Source: Actinoplanes xinjiangensis
Lineage (GTDB): Bacteria; Actinomycetota; Actinomycetes; Mycobacteriales; Micromonosporaceae
DNA: 64,000 nucleotides
Assembly: GCF_003148685.1 (NCBI RefSeq)
Contig: NZ_QGGR01000003.1
Span: 580,527-644,526, forward strand
Reading direction: 5' to 3'
Under the pieces are notes generated by a model. That model did not search any database. It saw only the letters and a program-made list of their open reading frames with translations, and was not told the DNA's origin. Within the stretch, counting starts at the first letter, position 1. Each line of letters begins with the position of its first letter. The position numbers and the translations under genes are program-made. Of the stretch, positions 17,234-26,244 are shown in pieces.

Positions 17234-17884
17234 TCAGGGTCGCAGGACGGTCGGCTCCGTGACGGTGACCCGCAGCAGCACGCGGGCCTCGACGGTCTGC
17301 TGCCGTGGGTCCAGGTCGAAGGCGGCGCTGTCCTCGGCCTCGGCGGCCATCCCGCCGGCCGCCCGCATCGCCATCGGGTGCGCACCGGCCGCCTCGGCGT
17401 CCGAGATCTCGACGATCCGGTCCAGTTCCGAGCCGACCGCGGCGGCGTACTCCCGGGCGCGGTCCAGGGCGTCGGTGACGGCCTCCCGGCGGACGTCCGC
17501 GCCGGCTCTGCTGCCCGGCCGGAGCCGCCACCAGGGGCCGGACACCGAGATCGCGTCGCCGGAGGCGAGCCGTGCGAGCATCTCGCCGAGCGGGTCGAAG
17601 TCGGCGACGGTGACCGTGGTGGTCAGCGAGCCGGAGTGGACCGCGCTGCGTTCACTGCGGCGGCGGTACTCCTCGTAGACGTGCAGGCCGGCGGTCTCCC
17701 GGCGCTCGATGGCCGTCGCATACCGGTCGAGGATCTTTCCGACCTCCGCCGAACGCTCGGTGAGGCGGGCGACCACGGTGGGTTTGTCGCGGTCCCGTGC
17801 GGACACCGTCACCGAGAAGACGGCCTGCTCCGGGGGGACCTCACGGCGTGCCTCGCCGTGGACGGTCACGATCGTCTGGTCCAC
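17234..17884 (-). CDS. SIMPL-domain (DUF541) protein
   Basis: The 216-aa protein has the SIMPL/DUF541 pattern: VTVHGEARREVPPEQAVFSV at the N-terminus, then a long alternating alpha/beta domain with VTDALDRAREYAAAVG and a final RVLLRVTVTEP strand. Related proteins form oligomeric periplasmic or signalling assemblies in other bacteria, but this copy has no signal peptide, so a cytoplasmic location is likely. The GTG start at 17884 has AGAGGGAG upstream. It lies just upstream of the DUF4407 gene on the same strand. Confidence 0.8.
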   Translation of the reverse strand: MDQTIVTVHGEARREVPPEQAVFSVTVSARDRDKPTVVARLTERSAEVGKILDRYATAIERRETAGLHVYEEYRRRSERSAVHSGSLTTTVTVADFDPLGEMLARLASGDAISVSGPWWRLRPGSRAGADVRREAVTDALDRAREYAAAVGSELDRIVEISDAEAAGAHPMAMRAAGGMAAEAEDSAAFDLDPRQQTVEARVLLRVTVTEPTVLRP

Positions 17885-17904
17885 GGCGAGACTCTCCCTC
17901 TGCG

Positions 17905-19005
17905 TCAGAACGGCTCACTCAGGCGGTCGGCCGCGGCCGCCACCCGCTCGTCGGTGGCGGTCATCGCGATCCGCACGTGTCTCGCCGCGGCCGGACCGTA
18001 GAAGGCGCCGGGTGCGGCCAGGATGCCCCGCTGGGCGAGCCGGTCCACGGTCGTCCAGCAGTCCTCGTCGCGGGTCGCCCACAGGTAGAGGCCGGCTTCC
18101 GAGTGACTGATCTCGAAACCGGCCTTGACCAGCGCGGCCCGCAGGATCTCGCGCCGGGCGGCGTAGCGCTCACGCTGCTGCGCCACATGTGTCTCGTCGG
18201 TCAGCGCGGCCACCATGGCGGCCTGCACCGGCGCCGGGACGATCATGCCGGCGTGTTTGCGCACCGTCAGCAGCTCGGCCACCAGGGCGGGGTCTCCGCC
18301 GATGAACCCGGCCCGGTAACCGGCCAGATTGGAGCGTTTGGAGAGCGAGTGGACGGCCAGCACGCCGGTGTAGTCGCCGCCGGTCACCCGGTCGTCCAGC
18401 ACCGACACCGGGGTGGTCTCCCAGCCGAGCGACACGTAGCACTCGTCGCTGACCACGGTCACGCCGCGCTCCCGCGCCCAGTCGACGACCTTGCGCAGGT
18501 GTTCCACGGGGAGCACGCGGCCGGTCGGATTGGACGGTGAGTTGATCCAGATCAGCTTGACCCGGGGATCGGGGCCGATCGCGGTGAGCGAGTCGGAGCG
18601 GATCACCTCGGCGCCGGTCAGCCGGACACCCACCTCATAGGTCGGATAGCAGACCGAGGGGATGACGACCACGTCGCCGGACCGGACGCCGAGCAGCGTC
18701 GGCAGCCAGGCCACCAGCTCCTTCGAACCGATCGTGGGCAGCACCCCGAGGTCACCGCCCGCCCCGCACTCCCGGGCCAGCCAGCCGGCGATCGCGGCAC
18801 GCAGCTGGGGCGTGCCCGCGGTCAGCGGGTAACCGGGCGCGTCGGAGGCGTCCGCGAGGGCCTGCCGGACGGAAGCGGGAACCGGGTCGACCGGGGTGCC
18901 GATCGACAGGTCCACGATGCCGCCCGGGTGTGCCGCGGCGAGCTTCTTGGCCGGCTCCAGCAGGTCCCAGGGGAAGTCCGGCAGGGCCGACGACAGAGCG
19001 CTCAG
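17905..19005 (-). CDS. dapC: Succinyldiaminopimelate aminotransferase
   Basis: The 366-aa fold-type I PLP aminotransferase ([36 protein letters not shown]-lysine in [15 protein letters not shown]) supplies the step between DapD and DapE. Linkage to a 7Fe ferredoxin gene is also known in mycobacteria. The N-terminus of family members corresponds to [16 protein letters not shown]. The only codon at that point is CTG at 19005, overlapping the ferredoxin TGA (CTGA). The nearest ATG (19137) would add 44 residues and overlap most of the ferredoxin gene. A CTG start is therefore inferred, with moderate confidence. Confidence 0.85.
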   Translation of the reverse strand: MSALSSALPDFPWDLLEPAKKLAAAHPGGIVDLSIGTPVDPVPASVRQALADASDAPGYPLTAGTPQLRAAIAGWLARECGAGGDLGVLPTIGSKELVAWLPTLLGVRSGDVVVIPSVCYPTYEVGVRLTGAEVIRSDSLTAIGPDPRVKLIWINSPSNPTGRVLPVEHLRKVVDWARERGVTVVSDECYVSLGWETTPVSVLDDRVTGGDYTGVLAVHSLSKRSNLAGYRAGFIGGDPALVAELLTVRKHAGMIVPAPVQAAMVAALTDETHVAQQRERYAARREILRAALVKAGFEISHSEAGLYLWATRDEDCWTTVDRLAQRGILAAPGAFYGPAAARHVRIAMTATDERVAAAADRLSEPF

Positions 19006-19328
19006 TGTGCGTCCCCGCGAGGCGGCTGCGAGAGCACGAACGGCGTGTCCTTGTCGATCTTGCCGACCTTGGAGGCGCCACCGGGCGAACCGAGGTCCTC
19101 GAAGAACTCGTAGTTCGCGTTGGTGTAGTCCTTCCACTGCTCCGGCACGTCGTCCTCGTAGAAGATCGCCTCCACCGGGCAGACCGGCTCACAGGCTCCG
19201 CAGTCGACGCACTCATCGGGGTGGATGTAGAGCATCCGGTTGCCCTCGTAGATGCAGTCGACCGGGCACTCCTCGATGCATGCCTTGTCGAGAACATCGA
19301 CGCAGGGCTCAGCGATGATGTAGGTCAC
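19002..19328 (-). CDS. fdxA: 7Fe ferredoxin (3Fe-4S/4Fe-4S)
   Basis: The 108-aa ferredoxin shows [19 protein letters not shown] followed by [16 protein letters not shown], the cysteine pattern of actinobacterial FdxA/FdxC with one 3Fe-4S and one 4Fe-4S cluster. It carries electrons in the cytoplasm; the partner cannot be told. The GTG at 19328 (VTYIIAEPC) is preceded by GAAGGGAAAG. It is transcribed with dapC, which overlaps its stop. Confidence 0.93.
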   Translation of the reverse strand: MTYIIAEPCVDVLDKACIEECPVDCIYEGNRMLYIHPDECVDCGACEPVCPVEAIFYEDDVPEQWKDYTNANYEFFEDLGSPGGASKVGKIDKDTPFVLSQPPRGDAH

Positions 19329-19411
19329 GGATCTTTCCCTTCGAAGCCACGCCGCGGGAACCGCCGACGACAAATTGCAGAGCCTAGTATTCCCGCCGAG
19401 GGAGGTAATGC

Positions 19412-20374
19412 GTGCTCCGACAGCAGGATGTGGGACACCGGGTGGTGGTACGGCGAATTGTAGGCGTATCCGGGGACCGGACGCTCTTCACGGACGCGCT
19501 CGGTGAGCTCGTGGACCTCACGGAGACCGATCTCACACTCGCCACCGACAAAGGCACCCTGCGGGTGCCGCTGCGCGAGGTGCACCGGGCCAAGCGGGTG
19601 CCCGCCGCACGCCGGCCGCACGCCGCCGCCGTGATCGCGCTCGAACTCGCCGCCGACCAGGCGTGGCCCGCCCCGGTGCGTGGCCGGCTCGGCGGCTGGC
19701 TGCTGCGCGCCGCGGACAACTGGACCGGCCGGGCCAACTCGGCGCTCGCCGTCGGCGATCCGGACCGCCCGCTGGAGGCCGCCATCGACGCGGTCGTCAA
19801 GTGGTACGGCGAGCGCGGCCAGCAGCCCCTGATCAACGCGCCGCTGCCGCTCGCCGCGCCGGTGAACGCGACCCTCGACGAACGCGGGTGGACGAGCCGG
19901 CCGCTGACCCTGGTGCAGACCGCCCCGCTGGCACCGATGCTGGCCGCCGCGGCCCGCACCGACCTGCCACCGGTCGATCTGGCCGACGCGGCCGGCGACG
20001 ACTGGTACACGATGGTCGCCGACCACAAGGGCACTCTGCCCGCGGCCGCCCTGACCATCCTGAACGGTGTGCCGGACCGGGTGTTCGCCCACGTCCGCGA
20101 CAGCGACGGGGAGCTGCTGGCGGTGGCCCGGGGCGCCGTGACCGGCCCGGACCACTGGCTCGGCGTGTCGCTGCTGCAGACCGCCCCGGCCGCACGCCGG
20201 CGCGGCTTGGGCGGGCACGTGGTGCGGGCGCTGGCGCACTGGGCGTCCCAGCGCGGCGCCAACCGCGCATACCTCCAGGTGGAGGAGCGGAACACGGCGG
20301 CCGTCGCGCTCTACGGCCGGCTCGGGTTCAGCACCCATCACACCTATCTGACCCGGGAGGCTCCGCGGGCCTAG
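19412..20374 (+). CDS. GNAT N-acetyltransferase, CG3035/Rv0428c-like
   Basis: The 320-aa protein has an N-terminal small beta domain (about residues 5-62, [20 protein letters not shown]) and a C-terminal GNAT domain. The acetyl-CoA binding signature is in [17 protein letters not shown] and the late [13 protein letters not shown]. The architecture and length match an actinobacterial family sometimes annotated as an N-acetylglutamate synthase; whether that activity applies here is unknown. GGAGG precedes the GTG at 19412, and TAGTAT at 19385 is a possible -10. It is divergent from fdxA. Confidence 0.8.
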   Translation: MLRQQDVGHRVVVRRIVGVSGDRTLFTDALGELVDLTETDLTLATDKGTLRVPLREVHRAKRVPAARRPHAAAVIALELAADQAWPAPVRGRLGGWLLRAADNWTGRANSALAVGDPDRPLEAAIDAVVKWYGERGQQPLINAPLPLAAPVNATLDERGWTSRPLTLVQTAPLAPMLAAAARTDLPPVDLADAAGDDWYTMVADHKGTLPAAALTILNGVPDRVFAHVRDSDGELLAVARGAVTGPDHWLGVSLLQTAPAARRRGLGGHVVRALAHWASQRGANRAYLQVEERNTAAVALYGRLGFSTHHTYLTREAPRA

Positions 20375-20377
20375 GCC

Positions 20378-20842
20378 CTAGCGGCCGACGACCCGGCGGG
20401 GGCGGACCTTGCGGGCCTCGGTGAACGCCTTGAGCGCCCGGGACCGGTAGTCACGGCCGAGCATGACGGCGGTCCAGTAGCCGATGGCCGTGCCCGCGCC
20501 CGCACAGGCGGCGTAGAGCCAGATCTGGGCGAAGAAGTCACCGGCCCCGTTCGCGAACGGGCCGTGGCCGCTGACCAGCGGTCCGAGCAGGACCGTCAGT
20601 GCCATGCCGCCGAGCGCGCCGAACCCGACCTCGGGCAGCCAGTCACCCGGGGCCAGTCGCTGCGACCGGAGGAACGTCAGGACGGCCAGGATCACCACGA
20701 TCGTCGCGAACATGGCGATCGAGGCGGTCCCCTGGCCGCTGCCGTCCTCGGATGAGAACCGGATGACCAGCCGGGCGATCACGTTGACCGCGAACAGGGC
20801 GACGGCCAGCACCGTGATCCGGAACCAGCGCTGCTGCCTCAT
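20378..20842 (-). CDS. Small integral membrane protein, 154 aa
   Basis: Four hydrophobic stretches are visible (about residues 8-26, 42-58, 74-92 and 104-128), with a basic C-terminus (ARKVRPRRVVGR). I recognise no family. The start ATG at 20842 has GGGAGGA upstream. Its stop lies 3 bases from the stop of the convergent GNAT gene. Confidence 0.65.
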   Translation of the reverse strand: MRQQRWFRITVLAVALFAVNVIARLVIRFSSEDGSGQGTASIAMFATIVVILAVLTFLRSQRLAPGDWLPEVGFGALGGMALTVLLGPLVSGHGPFANGAGDFFAQIWLYAACAGAGTAIGYWTAVMLGRDYRSRALKAFTEARKVRPRRVVGR

Positions 20843-20923
20843 CTCGTCCTCCCAGAAAGAACACCGTGAATTCCGCGTTGCGGGATCGTAACGCTCATCC
20901 TGGCGGATGGTGCGCCGGGATTC

Positions 20924-21430
20924 CTAGACGCTTCCTGAGAGTTCGCTGTCCCTGTTCAACGGAGTCAGAATCATCCGGTACACATACACCGCGAAGGTCA
21001 GGCTCCCGGCCAGGATCGTCACCAGGGCCACCCAGTTCGTCCCGCCGACCAGGTAGTCGCCCTCGGACGTGCGGGTGCCGGCGGCGGCCAGCATGATCAG
21101 CGTCCACAGCGCCCACGGCGGGCCGGCCGCCCAGCGGCGGCCGGTCGTCGACACGGCGAACCAGGAGATCGCCAGGTTGAGCCCGATCGCCAGCGGGACG
21201 GCCAGCGGCAGCGGTGCGCCACTCCCGGTGTACGGCGAGCGGCCGTCGAGAATCGCCCCGATCGCACCGGTCCGCAGCGCGCTCAGCTGCAACTCGAGGA
21301 CGGCGGTGACCACGGTGGCGAGGAGCGCGATGCTGATCCCGGCCACGCGGACGACGGTGTCGCCGACGTCGCCGGACGGGCCGGCCGGTGCCGTCTCCCC
21401 GGTCACGACGGCCGGTGTCTCGGCGGTCAT
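20924..21430 (-). CDS. Membrane protein encoded downstream of mshB
   Basis: The 168-aa protein has a short Ala/Pro-rich N-terminus and four hydrophobic segments (about residues 28-48, 72-92, 103-117 and 128-150). Its ATG overlaps the mshB stop (ATGA), so it is translated with mshB. A conserved hypothetical gene also follows mshB in mycobacteria, so the linkage may be old. Function unknown; no catalytic motif seen. Confidence 0.7.
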   Translation of the reverse strand: MTAETPAVVTGETAPAGPSGDVGDTVVRVAGISIALLATVVTAVLELQLSALRTGAIGAILDGRSPYTGSGAPLPLAVPLAIGLNLAISWFAVSTTGRRWAAGPPWALWTLIMLAAAGTRTSEGDYLVGGTNWVALVTILAGSLTFAVYVYRMILTPLNRDSELSGSV

Positions 21431-22293
21431 GCCAGCCCGCTGAACAGGTCACTCTCCCAGCCGTGCGGGCCCGAGCCGGGACCGCGCGTGCCCTTGACGA
21501 GCGTGTAGTACTCCACGCCCATGAACTCGCCGCCGAAGTCGCCGGCGATCCCGTAGAGCCAGGAGTTGTCCGGGATCTGGGTGGCGTGGGCGCGCATCGC
21601 CGCGGTCTTCTTCGCGTAGTGGTCGGTGCCGTCGATGCGGGCCGCGATCTCGTCGTCGGGCGTGCCGAACGGCAGGTCGTCGACCTTCTCCACGTCGGCG
21701 AACGGGTTGCTCTCCGAGTCGCGGAACGCCTCCATGCCGTCCAGCAGGACGCTCAGCGGCATGGCCGTCCAATAGATCTTGGTCGGCCCGTCCTCGCCGG
21801 CCAGTTCGGCGGCGCGCATCGCGACCCGGTGGGCCTGGATGTGGTCGGGGTGTCCGTAGAACCCGTTCTCGTCATAGGTGATCATGACCTGCGGGCGGAT
21901 CTCGCGCATGATCTCGACCAGGTGGCCGGCCGCCTCGTCGAGGTCGGCCTGCCAGAACGCGCGGGGGTGCTCGTTGGTGGGCAGGCCCATCATGCCGGAG
22001 TCACGGTAACGACCGGGGCCGCCGAGCATGCGGCGGTCGGTGACGCCCAGCTCGGCACAGGCGCGCTCCCACTCGACCAGGCGGTAGCCGCCCAGCTGGT
22101 CGGCCTCGGCGGCGGCGAGCCGGGACAGCTCCGGGACGTGGATCTCACCCTCCTCCCCGAGGGTGCAGGTCACCAGGGTCACGTGGGCGCCGGCCGAGAC
22201 ATAGTGGGCCATGGTCGCTCCGGTGCCGATCACCTCGTCATCGGGGTGCGCGTGGACCAGCAGCAGGCGGCGGGCGGGCAACTCGTCAGTCAC
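21427..22293 (-). CDS. mshB: Mycothiol biosynthesis deacetylase MshB
   Basis: The 288-aa zinc deacetylase removes acetyl from GlcNAc-inositol in mycothiol synthesis. The metal-binding AHPDDE motif is at residues 15-20 and a second histidine is in [22 protein letters not shown] is also characteristic. The GTG at 22293 follows TACAGT by 7 bases, which fixes the start and implies a leaderless transcript. Its presence confirms an actinobacterial host. Confidence 0.94.
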   Translation of the reverse strand: MTDELPARRLLLVHAHPDDEVIGTGATMAHYVSAGAHVTLVTCTLGEEGEIHVPELSRLAAAEADQLGGYRLVEWERACAELGVTDRRMLGGPGRYRDSGMMGLPTNEHPRAFWQADLDEAAGHLVEIMREIRPQVMITYDENGFYGHPDHIQAHRVAMRAAELAGEDGPTKIYWTAMPLSVLLDGMEAFRDSESNPFADVEKVDDLPFGTPDDEIAARIDGTDHYAKKTAAMRAHATQIPDNSWLYGIAGDFGGEFMGVEYYTLVKGTRGPGSGPHGWESDLFSGLA

Positions 22294-22300
22294 GGCGGAT

Positions 22301-22306
22301 ACTGTA
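22301..22306 (-). promoter_or_regulatory. -10 box of leaderless mshB transcript
   Basis: TACAGT on the minus strand ends 7 bases before the GTG at 22293. Confidence 0.5.
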
Positions 22307-22386
22307 CGCGCGACCACCGACGGGTTCGGCCCACCAGCCCGCGGTTTGCCCGGCGCGAGTCGCCTCCCATCGGAGATGCTGGGGAC

Positions 22387-24147
22387 GTGGAGTACCCGTA
22401 CGCCGTGACCGTCGGGGCCGATGGTGCCCGAGTCGTGTTCCTCCGCTCGTCCGAACTCTGGCTGCTCGACGTGCCCGCCGGGGTGGAACGCCGGGTCGCC
22501 GCCGGGCCGGTCGACTCCTACGCGACCGACCGCGACGCCCGGGTCGCCGCCCTCGTGCGGGGTGGTGAGCTGCTCCGGGCCGACCTGATCACCGGTGCGG
22601 TCACCGCGGTGCCCACGGCCGGCCCCGCCTTCGACGCCCGGCCCGACCCGCTCGGGCACGCCATCGCCTACCTCACCGACCCCGGCGGGACGGCCTCGCT
22701 GCACGTCACCGGACCGGACGGGGACCGGCTGCTGGCCGGCGAACCGGGCAACGCGTGGCGCGAGCACGGCGGGACGATCTCCTGGGGGATGCCGGGGACG
22801 TGGGCGGGCGAGTTCGGGCGTACCCGAGGGTGGTGGTGGTCTCCGGACGGCTCGCAGATCCTGGCCGTGCGCAGCGCCCGGACGGCCAGCCTGCATCTGC
22901 TCGACCTGGACGGCGGCTGGGTCGACGTGCACTGGGACCGGGAGACCTACCCCTATCTGGCGCAGGTCGACTGGGCCGGAGGCGGTCCGCTGATCACCGT
23001 GCTGCGCCGGATGCAGCAGCACGGCCTGGTCCTCTCCATCGATCCGCGCACCGGTGAGACCCAGGTGCACGCCGAACTCGCCGACGCCCGCTGGGTGGAA
23101 CCGATCCCGGGCACGCCGCGGCACCTGCCGGACGGCCGTGTGCTGGTCGGCGGCGAACTCGCCCACGACGGCTTCGACGCGCGCTGCCTCTTCGCCGACG
23201 GCAGCCTGCTCACCCCGCCCGGCCTCTACGTCCGGCGGGTGGCCGGCACCCTGCCGCGACCCGGCGGGCCGGCCGGCGCGCCCGATCTGATCGTCGAGGG
23301 CAGCCTGGGCGACCCGGCGGTGCGGGAGGTGTTCCGGGTGCGCACCGCACTCGGCGGGGGCGGGCCCGAGGTCACCCGGGTGACGCTGCTCACCGGCCCG
23401 GACCGGGCGATCGTGGGCGGCGACGTGCTGGTCGCCGGCCGGCGGGTGTGGCACGGCGACCGGATGATCACCCTGCGGTCCGGGGCGCCGTCGGCGTCCG
23501 CGGCGCCCGAGCCGGTGCTGGAGCGCGTCACCGACCGGCGGCTGCCGGCCGCCGTCCTCTACCCGGCCGGGCACGTCGGCGGGACCCGGCTTCCGGTGCT
23601 GGTCACCCTGGGCGACGGGCCCGGGCGTCAGCAGGTCCTCGCGGACCCCACGGCGTGGGCGGAGCGACAGCGGTTCGCCGACTCCGGCTTCGCGGTGGTC
23701 AGCATCGATTCCCGGGGTACGCCCGGAGTGGCCCCCAGTTTCGAGAAGGCGGTCCACCGGCGCCTGGCCGACGTGGTGCTCGCCGATCAGGCCGACGCCC
23801 TGCACGCCCTGCACGGCAAACACCCGGATCTGGATCTCGGCCGGGTCGCGGTGCGCGGCTGCGGGCTGGGCGGCTGGCTGGCGGCGATGGCCGTCCTGCG
23901 CCGGCCGGAGATCTTCCACCGGGCGGTCGCCCACCGGCCGGTCCTCGACTGGGCGCAACTGCCGGTGCCGGTGGCCGAGCGCTATCTGGGCGACCGGCAC
24001 GACTGCTCCGACGTCTACGCCCATCACTCGCTGCACGAGGCCGGGGCGTCCGCGGACGTGCTGCTGGTCGATGCCGAGTTGGACGGCTTCCCGTCGCAGG
24101 CCGCCGTGACCTTCCAGGAGGAGCTAACCTTCCTCACAGGGTGGTAG
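22387..24147 (+). CDS. S9 prolyl-oligopeptidase-like protein, apparently catalytically inactive
   Basis: The 586-aa protein has an N-terminal propeller-like half with DPP-IV features ([21 protein letters not shown]) and a C-terminal alpha/beta-hydrolase half ([41 protein letters not shown]). The nucleophile elbow normally reads G-W-S-Y-G-G; here it is G-C-G-L-G-G, so the serine is absent. The C-terminus is about 30 residues short, and the loop that should carry the catalytic histidine is missing ([11 protein letters not shown] then TFQEELTFL). Active peptidase function is unlikely; a binding or scaffold role is possible. The GTG at 22387 follows GATGCT by 6 bases. Divergent from mshB. Confidence 0.75.
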   Translation: MEYPYAVTVGADGARVVFLRSSELWLLDVPAGVERRVAAGPVDSYATDRDARVAALVRGGELLRADLITGAVTAVPTAGPAFDARPDPLGHAIAYLTDPGGTASLHVTGPDGDRLLAGEPGNAWREHGGTISWGMPGTWAGEFGRTRGWWWSPDGSQILAVRSARTASLHLLDLDGGWVDVHWDRETYPYLAQVDWAGGGPLITVLRRMQQHGLVLSIDPRTGETQVHAELADARWVEPIPGTPRHLPDGRVLVGGELAHDGFDARCLFADGSLLTPPGLYVRRVAGTLPRPGGPAGAPDLIVEGSLGDPAVREVFRVRTALGGGGPEVTRVTLLTGPDRAIVGGDVLVAGRRVWHGDRMITLRSGAPSASAAPEPVLERVTDRRLPAAVLYPAGHVGGTRLPVLVTLGDGPGRQQVLADPTAWAERQRFADSGFAVVSIDSRGTPGVAPSFEKAVHRRLADVVLADQADALHALHGKHPDLDLGRVAVRGCGLGGWLAAMAVLRRPEIFHRAVAHRPVLDWAQLPVPVAERYLGDRHDCSDVYAHHSLHEAGASADVLLVDAELDGFPSQAAVTFQEELTFLTGW

Positions 24148-24159
24148 TCACCAGGGAGG

Positions 24160-24196
24160 TTGTCATGGAGCATGATCGCATGGGACTATGGTCCCA
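24160..24196 (+). promoter_or_regulatory. Promoter with overlapping palindrome upstream of Uma2 gene
   Basis: TTGTCA (24160-24165), 18-bp spacer, GACTAT (24184-24189). TGGGAC-TATG-GTCCCA (24181-24196) is a perfect palindrome over the -10 box, a position suited to a repressor. Confidence 0.4.
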
Positions 24197-24218
24197 CGAC
24201 AACTCAGGAGACGACGCC

Positions 24219-24776
24219 ATGACGACTGCCCTCCTCCACCTCGACAACCGGACCTGGACCGAGTCGGAGTTCCTGGCCATCGGCGAAACGCCCGAGCGCA
24301 TCGAGCTTTTCGACGGGAGCCTGCACGTGACCCCTGGCCCGACGCCGATTCATCAACGCCTCTCCACCAGGTTGGCGTTCATCCTGACTCCGTCGGCCGA
24401 GGCCATCGGCCTCTTCGTCCACGAGGCCATCAACGTGCGGGTCGGAACCAATCGGATTCCCATTCCCGACCTCGCGATCACCACGATGATCGATTTCGAG
24501 GAGCTGGTCGTCGACGCCTCAGATGTGCGGCTGATCTGCGAGATCCTCTCCCCGTCGAACGCCACCACGGACCGGGTCCTGAAGATGCGGTACTACGCGG
24601 ATGCCGGCATTCCGTGGTACCTGCTCGCCGAGCCGAAGACCGCGACCTTCACCCTCTACAAGCTCGAAGGCTCCGAGTATGCGGTGCACGCGACTGCCGC
24701 ACCCGGCGAGCTGCTGGAGATCACCGAGCCCGTGGTCGCGACCATCGATCCGGCGGATCTGCTGCCGCCTCGCTGA
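24219..24776 (+). CDS. Uma2-family (DUF820) nuclease-fold protein
   Basis: The 185-aa protein has the Uma2 restriction-endonuclease-like core: IELFDGSLHVTPGPTPIHQR, IPIPDLAIT (catalytic Asp), ICEILSPSNATTDRVLKMR and YYADAGIPWYLLAEP. The family is common in actinobacteria and cyanobacteria and often multi-copy; its biological role is unsettled. The ATG at 24219 has CAGGAG upstream. A second, divergent copy is at 58330. Confidence 0.85.
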   Translation: MTTALLHLDNRTWTESEFLAIGETPERIELFDGSLHVTPGPTPIHQRLSTRLAFILTPSAEAIGLFVHEAINVRVGTNRIPIPDLAITTMIDFEELVVDASDVRLICEILSPSNATTDRVLKMRYYADAGIPWYLLAEPKTATFTLYKLEGSEYAVHATAAPGELLEITEPVVATIDPADLLPPR

Positions 24777-24795
24777 AACTGTCGCACCCGGCGCA

Positions 24796-24801
24796 TAGGG
24801 T
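24796..24801 (+). promoter_or_regulatory. -10 box of leaderless tldD transcript
   Basis: TAGGGT ends 6 bases before the ATG at 24808. Confidence 0.5.
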
Positions 24802-24807
24802 CGGGTC

Positions 24808-26244
24808 ATGACCCACTTCGATGAGGCGGGGGCGGCGGTGCAGGCCGCGCTCGACGCCGGCGCCCGCTATGCCGACGCCAGGGTGATGGTGCGGCGCTCC
24901 GAGGCCATGTCGGCACGTGACGGCGACGTCGAGGATCTCGGCTTCGACGAGAGCGCCGGGCTGGGGGTGCGGGCCCTGGTCGGCTCCGGGTGGGGCTTCT
25001 ATGCCGTCCCCGATCTGTCCGAACCGTCCGCACGGGCCGCCGGGAGGCGTGCCGCGCAGATCGCCGCCGCGAGTGCCGCGGTGCCGGGCCTTCCGGCCGA
25101 TCTGGTACCGGCCAGAGCCGTGGTGGCGAGCTGGGCCTCCGACTGCGTGGTCGATCCGCTCGGGGTGCCGCTGTCGGACAAGGGTGACCTGCTGGTCCGG
25201 GCGACCGAGGCGGCGAAGGCCGCGGGCGCCGACGTGGCCGAGGCCAACTACGCGATCTGGGACACCCGTAAGTGGTTCGTCTCCAGCGAGGGCCACCGCA
25301 TCGACCAGCACATCCGTGAGTGCGGCGCGGGCGTGACCGCGATCGCGATCGGTGACGGCGAGGTGCAGCGCCGGTCCTGGCCGTCGCATCGGGGCCAGTT
25401 CGGCACCCGCGGTTGGGAGCTGGTCGAGGAGATCGACCTGGTGGGCAACGCTCCGCGGATGGCGGAGGAGGCGCGGGCGCTGCTGACGGCGCCGCTGTGC
25501 CCGTCCGGCGAGACGACGCTGGTGCTCGGTGGTGAGCAGCTGGCCCTTCAGATCCACGAGTCGGTGGGACACGCCATCGAGCTGGACCGGATTCTCGGCT
25601 GGGAGGCGGCGTTCGCCGGCACGAGCTGGCTGGACCTGAGCCGGCTGGGCTCGTTGCGGTATGGCTCCGAGCTGATGAACATCACGATCGACCCGACGTT
25701 CCCGGGCGCGCTGGGCAGTTTCGGCTTCGACGACGAGGGCACCCCGGCGGTGAAACGGCATGCGGTCCGCGACGGCCTGTGGGTGGGTGTGCTGGCCGGG
25801 CGTGACTCGGCGGCGATCGCCGGGCTCGACTACGCGGGCAGTGTCCGGTCGGACGGCTGGTCCCGGCTGCCGATGGTGCGGATGACGAATGTCGGTCTGG
25901 AGCCGGGCCCGCACACTCTCGACGAGATCATCGCGGCCACCGACGACGGTGTCCTCATGGATGTCAACCGGTCCTGGTCGATCGACGACCGCCGGCTGAA
26001 CTTCCAGTTCGGATGCGAGATCGGCTACGAGATCAAGAACGGGAAGCGGGGGCGGATGCTGCGCAACCCGACCTACACCGGGATCGGGCCGAGGTTCTGG
26101 CAGTCGATGGACATGCTGTCGAGCGAGACGATCGCGTGGGGCACGCCCAACTGCGGCAAGGGCCAGCCCGGCCAGATCGGGCACACCGGGCATCCGGCGG
26201 CGCCGGCCCGGTTCACGAACGTGCGGTTGGGGGTGCGGGGATGA
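24808..26244 (+). CDS. tldD: TldD-type metalloprotease subunit
   Basis: The 478-aa protein carries the HExxxH zinc motif (HESVGH, about residue 250) that marks the catalytic TldD subunit, plus FGFDDEGTP. TldD/TldE form a heterodimer that degrades unfolded peptides and trims modified peptide precursors (microcin B17, CcdA) in enterobacteria. Its role in actinobacteria is unknown, and no peptide precursor gene is evident next door. It overlaps tldE by 4 bp (ATGA). Confidence 0.9.
   Translation: MTHFDEAGAAVQAALDAGARYADARVMVRRSEAMSARDGDVEDLGFDESAGLGVRALVGSGWGFYAVPDLSEPSARAAGRRAAQIAAASAAVPGLPADLVPARAVVASWASDCVVDPLGVPLSDKGDLLVRATEAAKAAGADVAEANYAIWDTRKWFVSSEGHRIDQHIRECGAGVTAIAIGDGEVQRRSWPSHRGQFGTRGWELVEEIDLVGNAPRMAEEARALLTAPLCPSGETTLVLGGEQLALQIHESVGHAIELDRILGWEAAFAGTSWLDLSRLGSLRYGSELMNITIDPTFPGALGSFGFDDEGTPAVKRHAVRDGLWVGVLAGRDSAAIAGLDYAGSVRSDGWSRLPMVRMTNVGLEPGPHTLDEIIAATDDGVLMDVNRSWSIDDRRLNFQFGCEIGYEIKNGKRGRMLRNPTYTGIGPRFWQSMDMLSSETIAWGTPNCGKGQPGQIGHTGHPAAPARFTNVRLGVRG

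Noticed and set aside
21388..22386. Long plus-strand extension upstream of the S9-like gene
   Set aside because: It lies antisense to mshB, which has clear zinc motifs; the composition is shadow-like.
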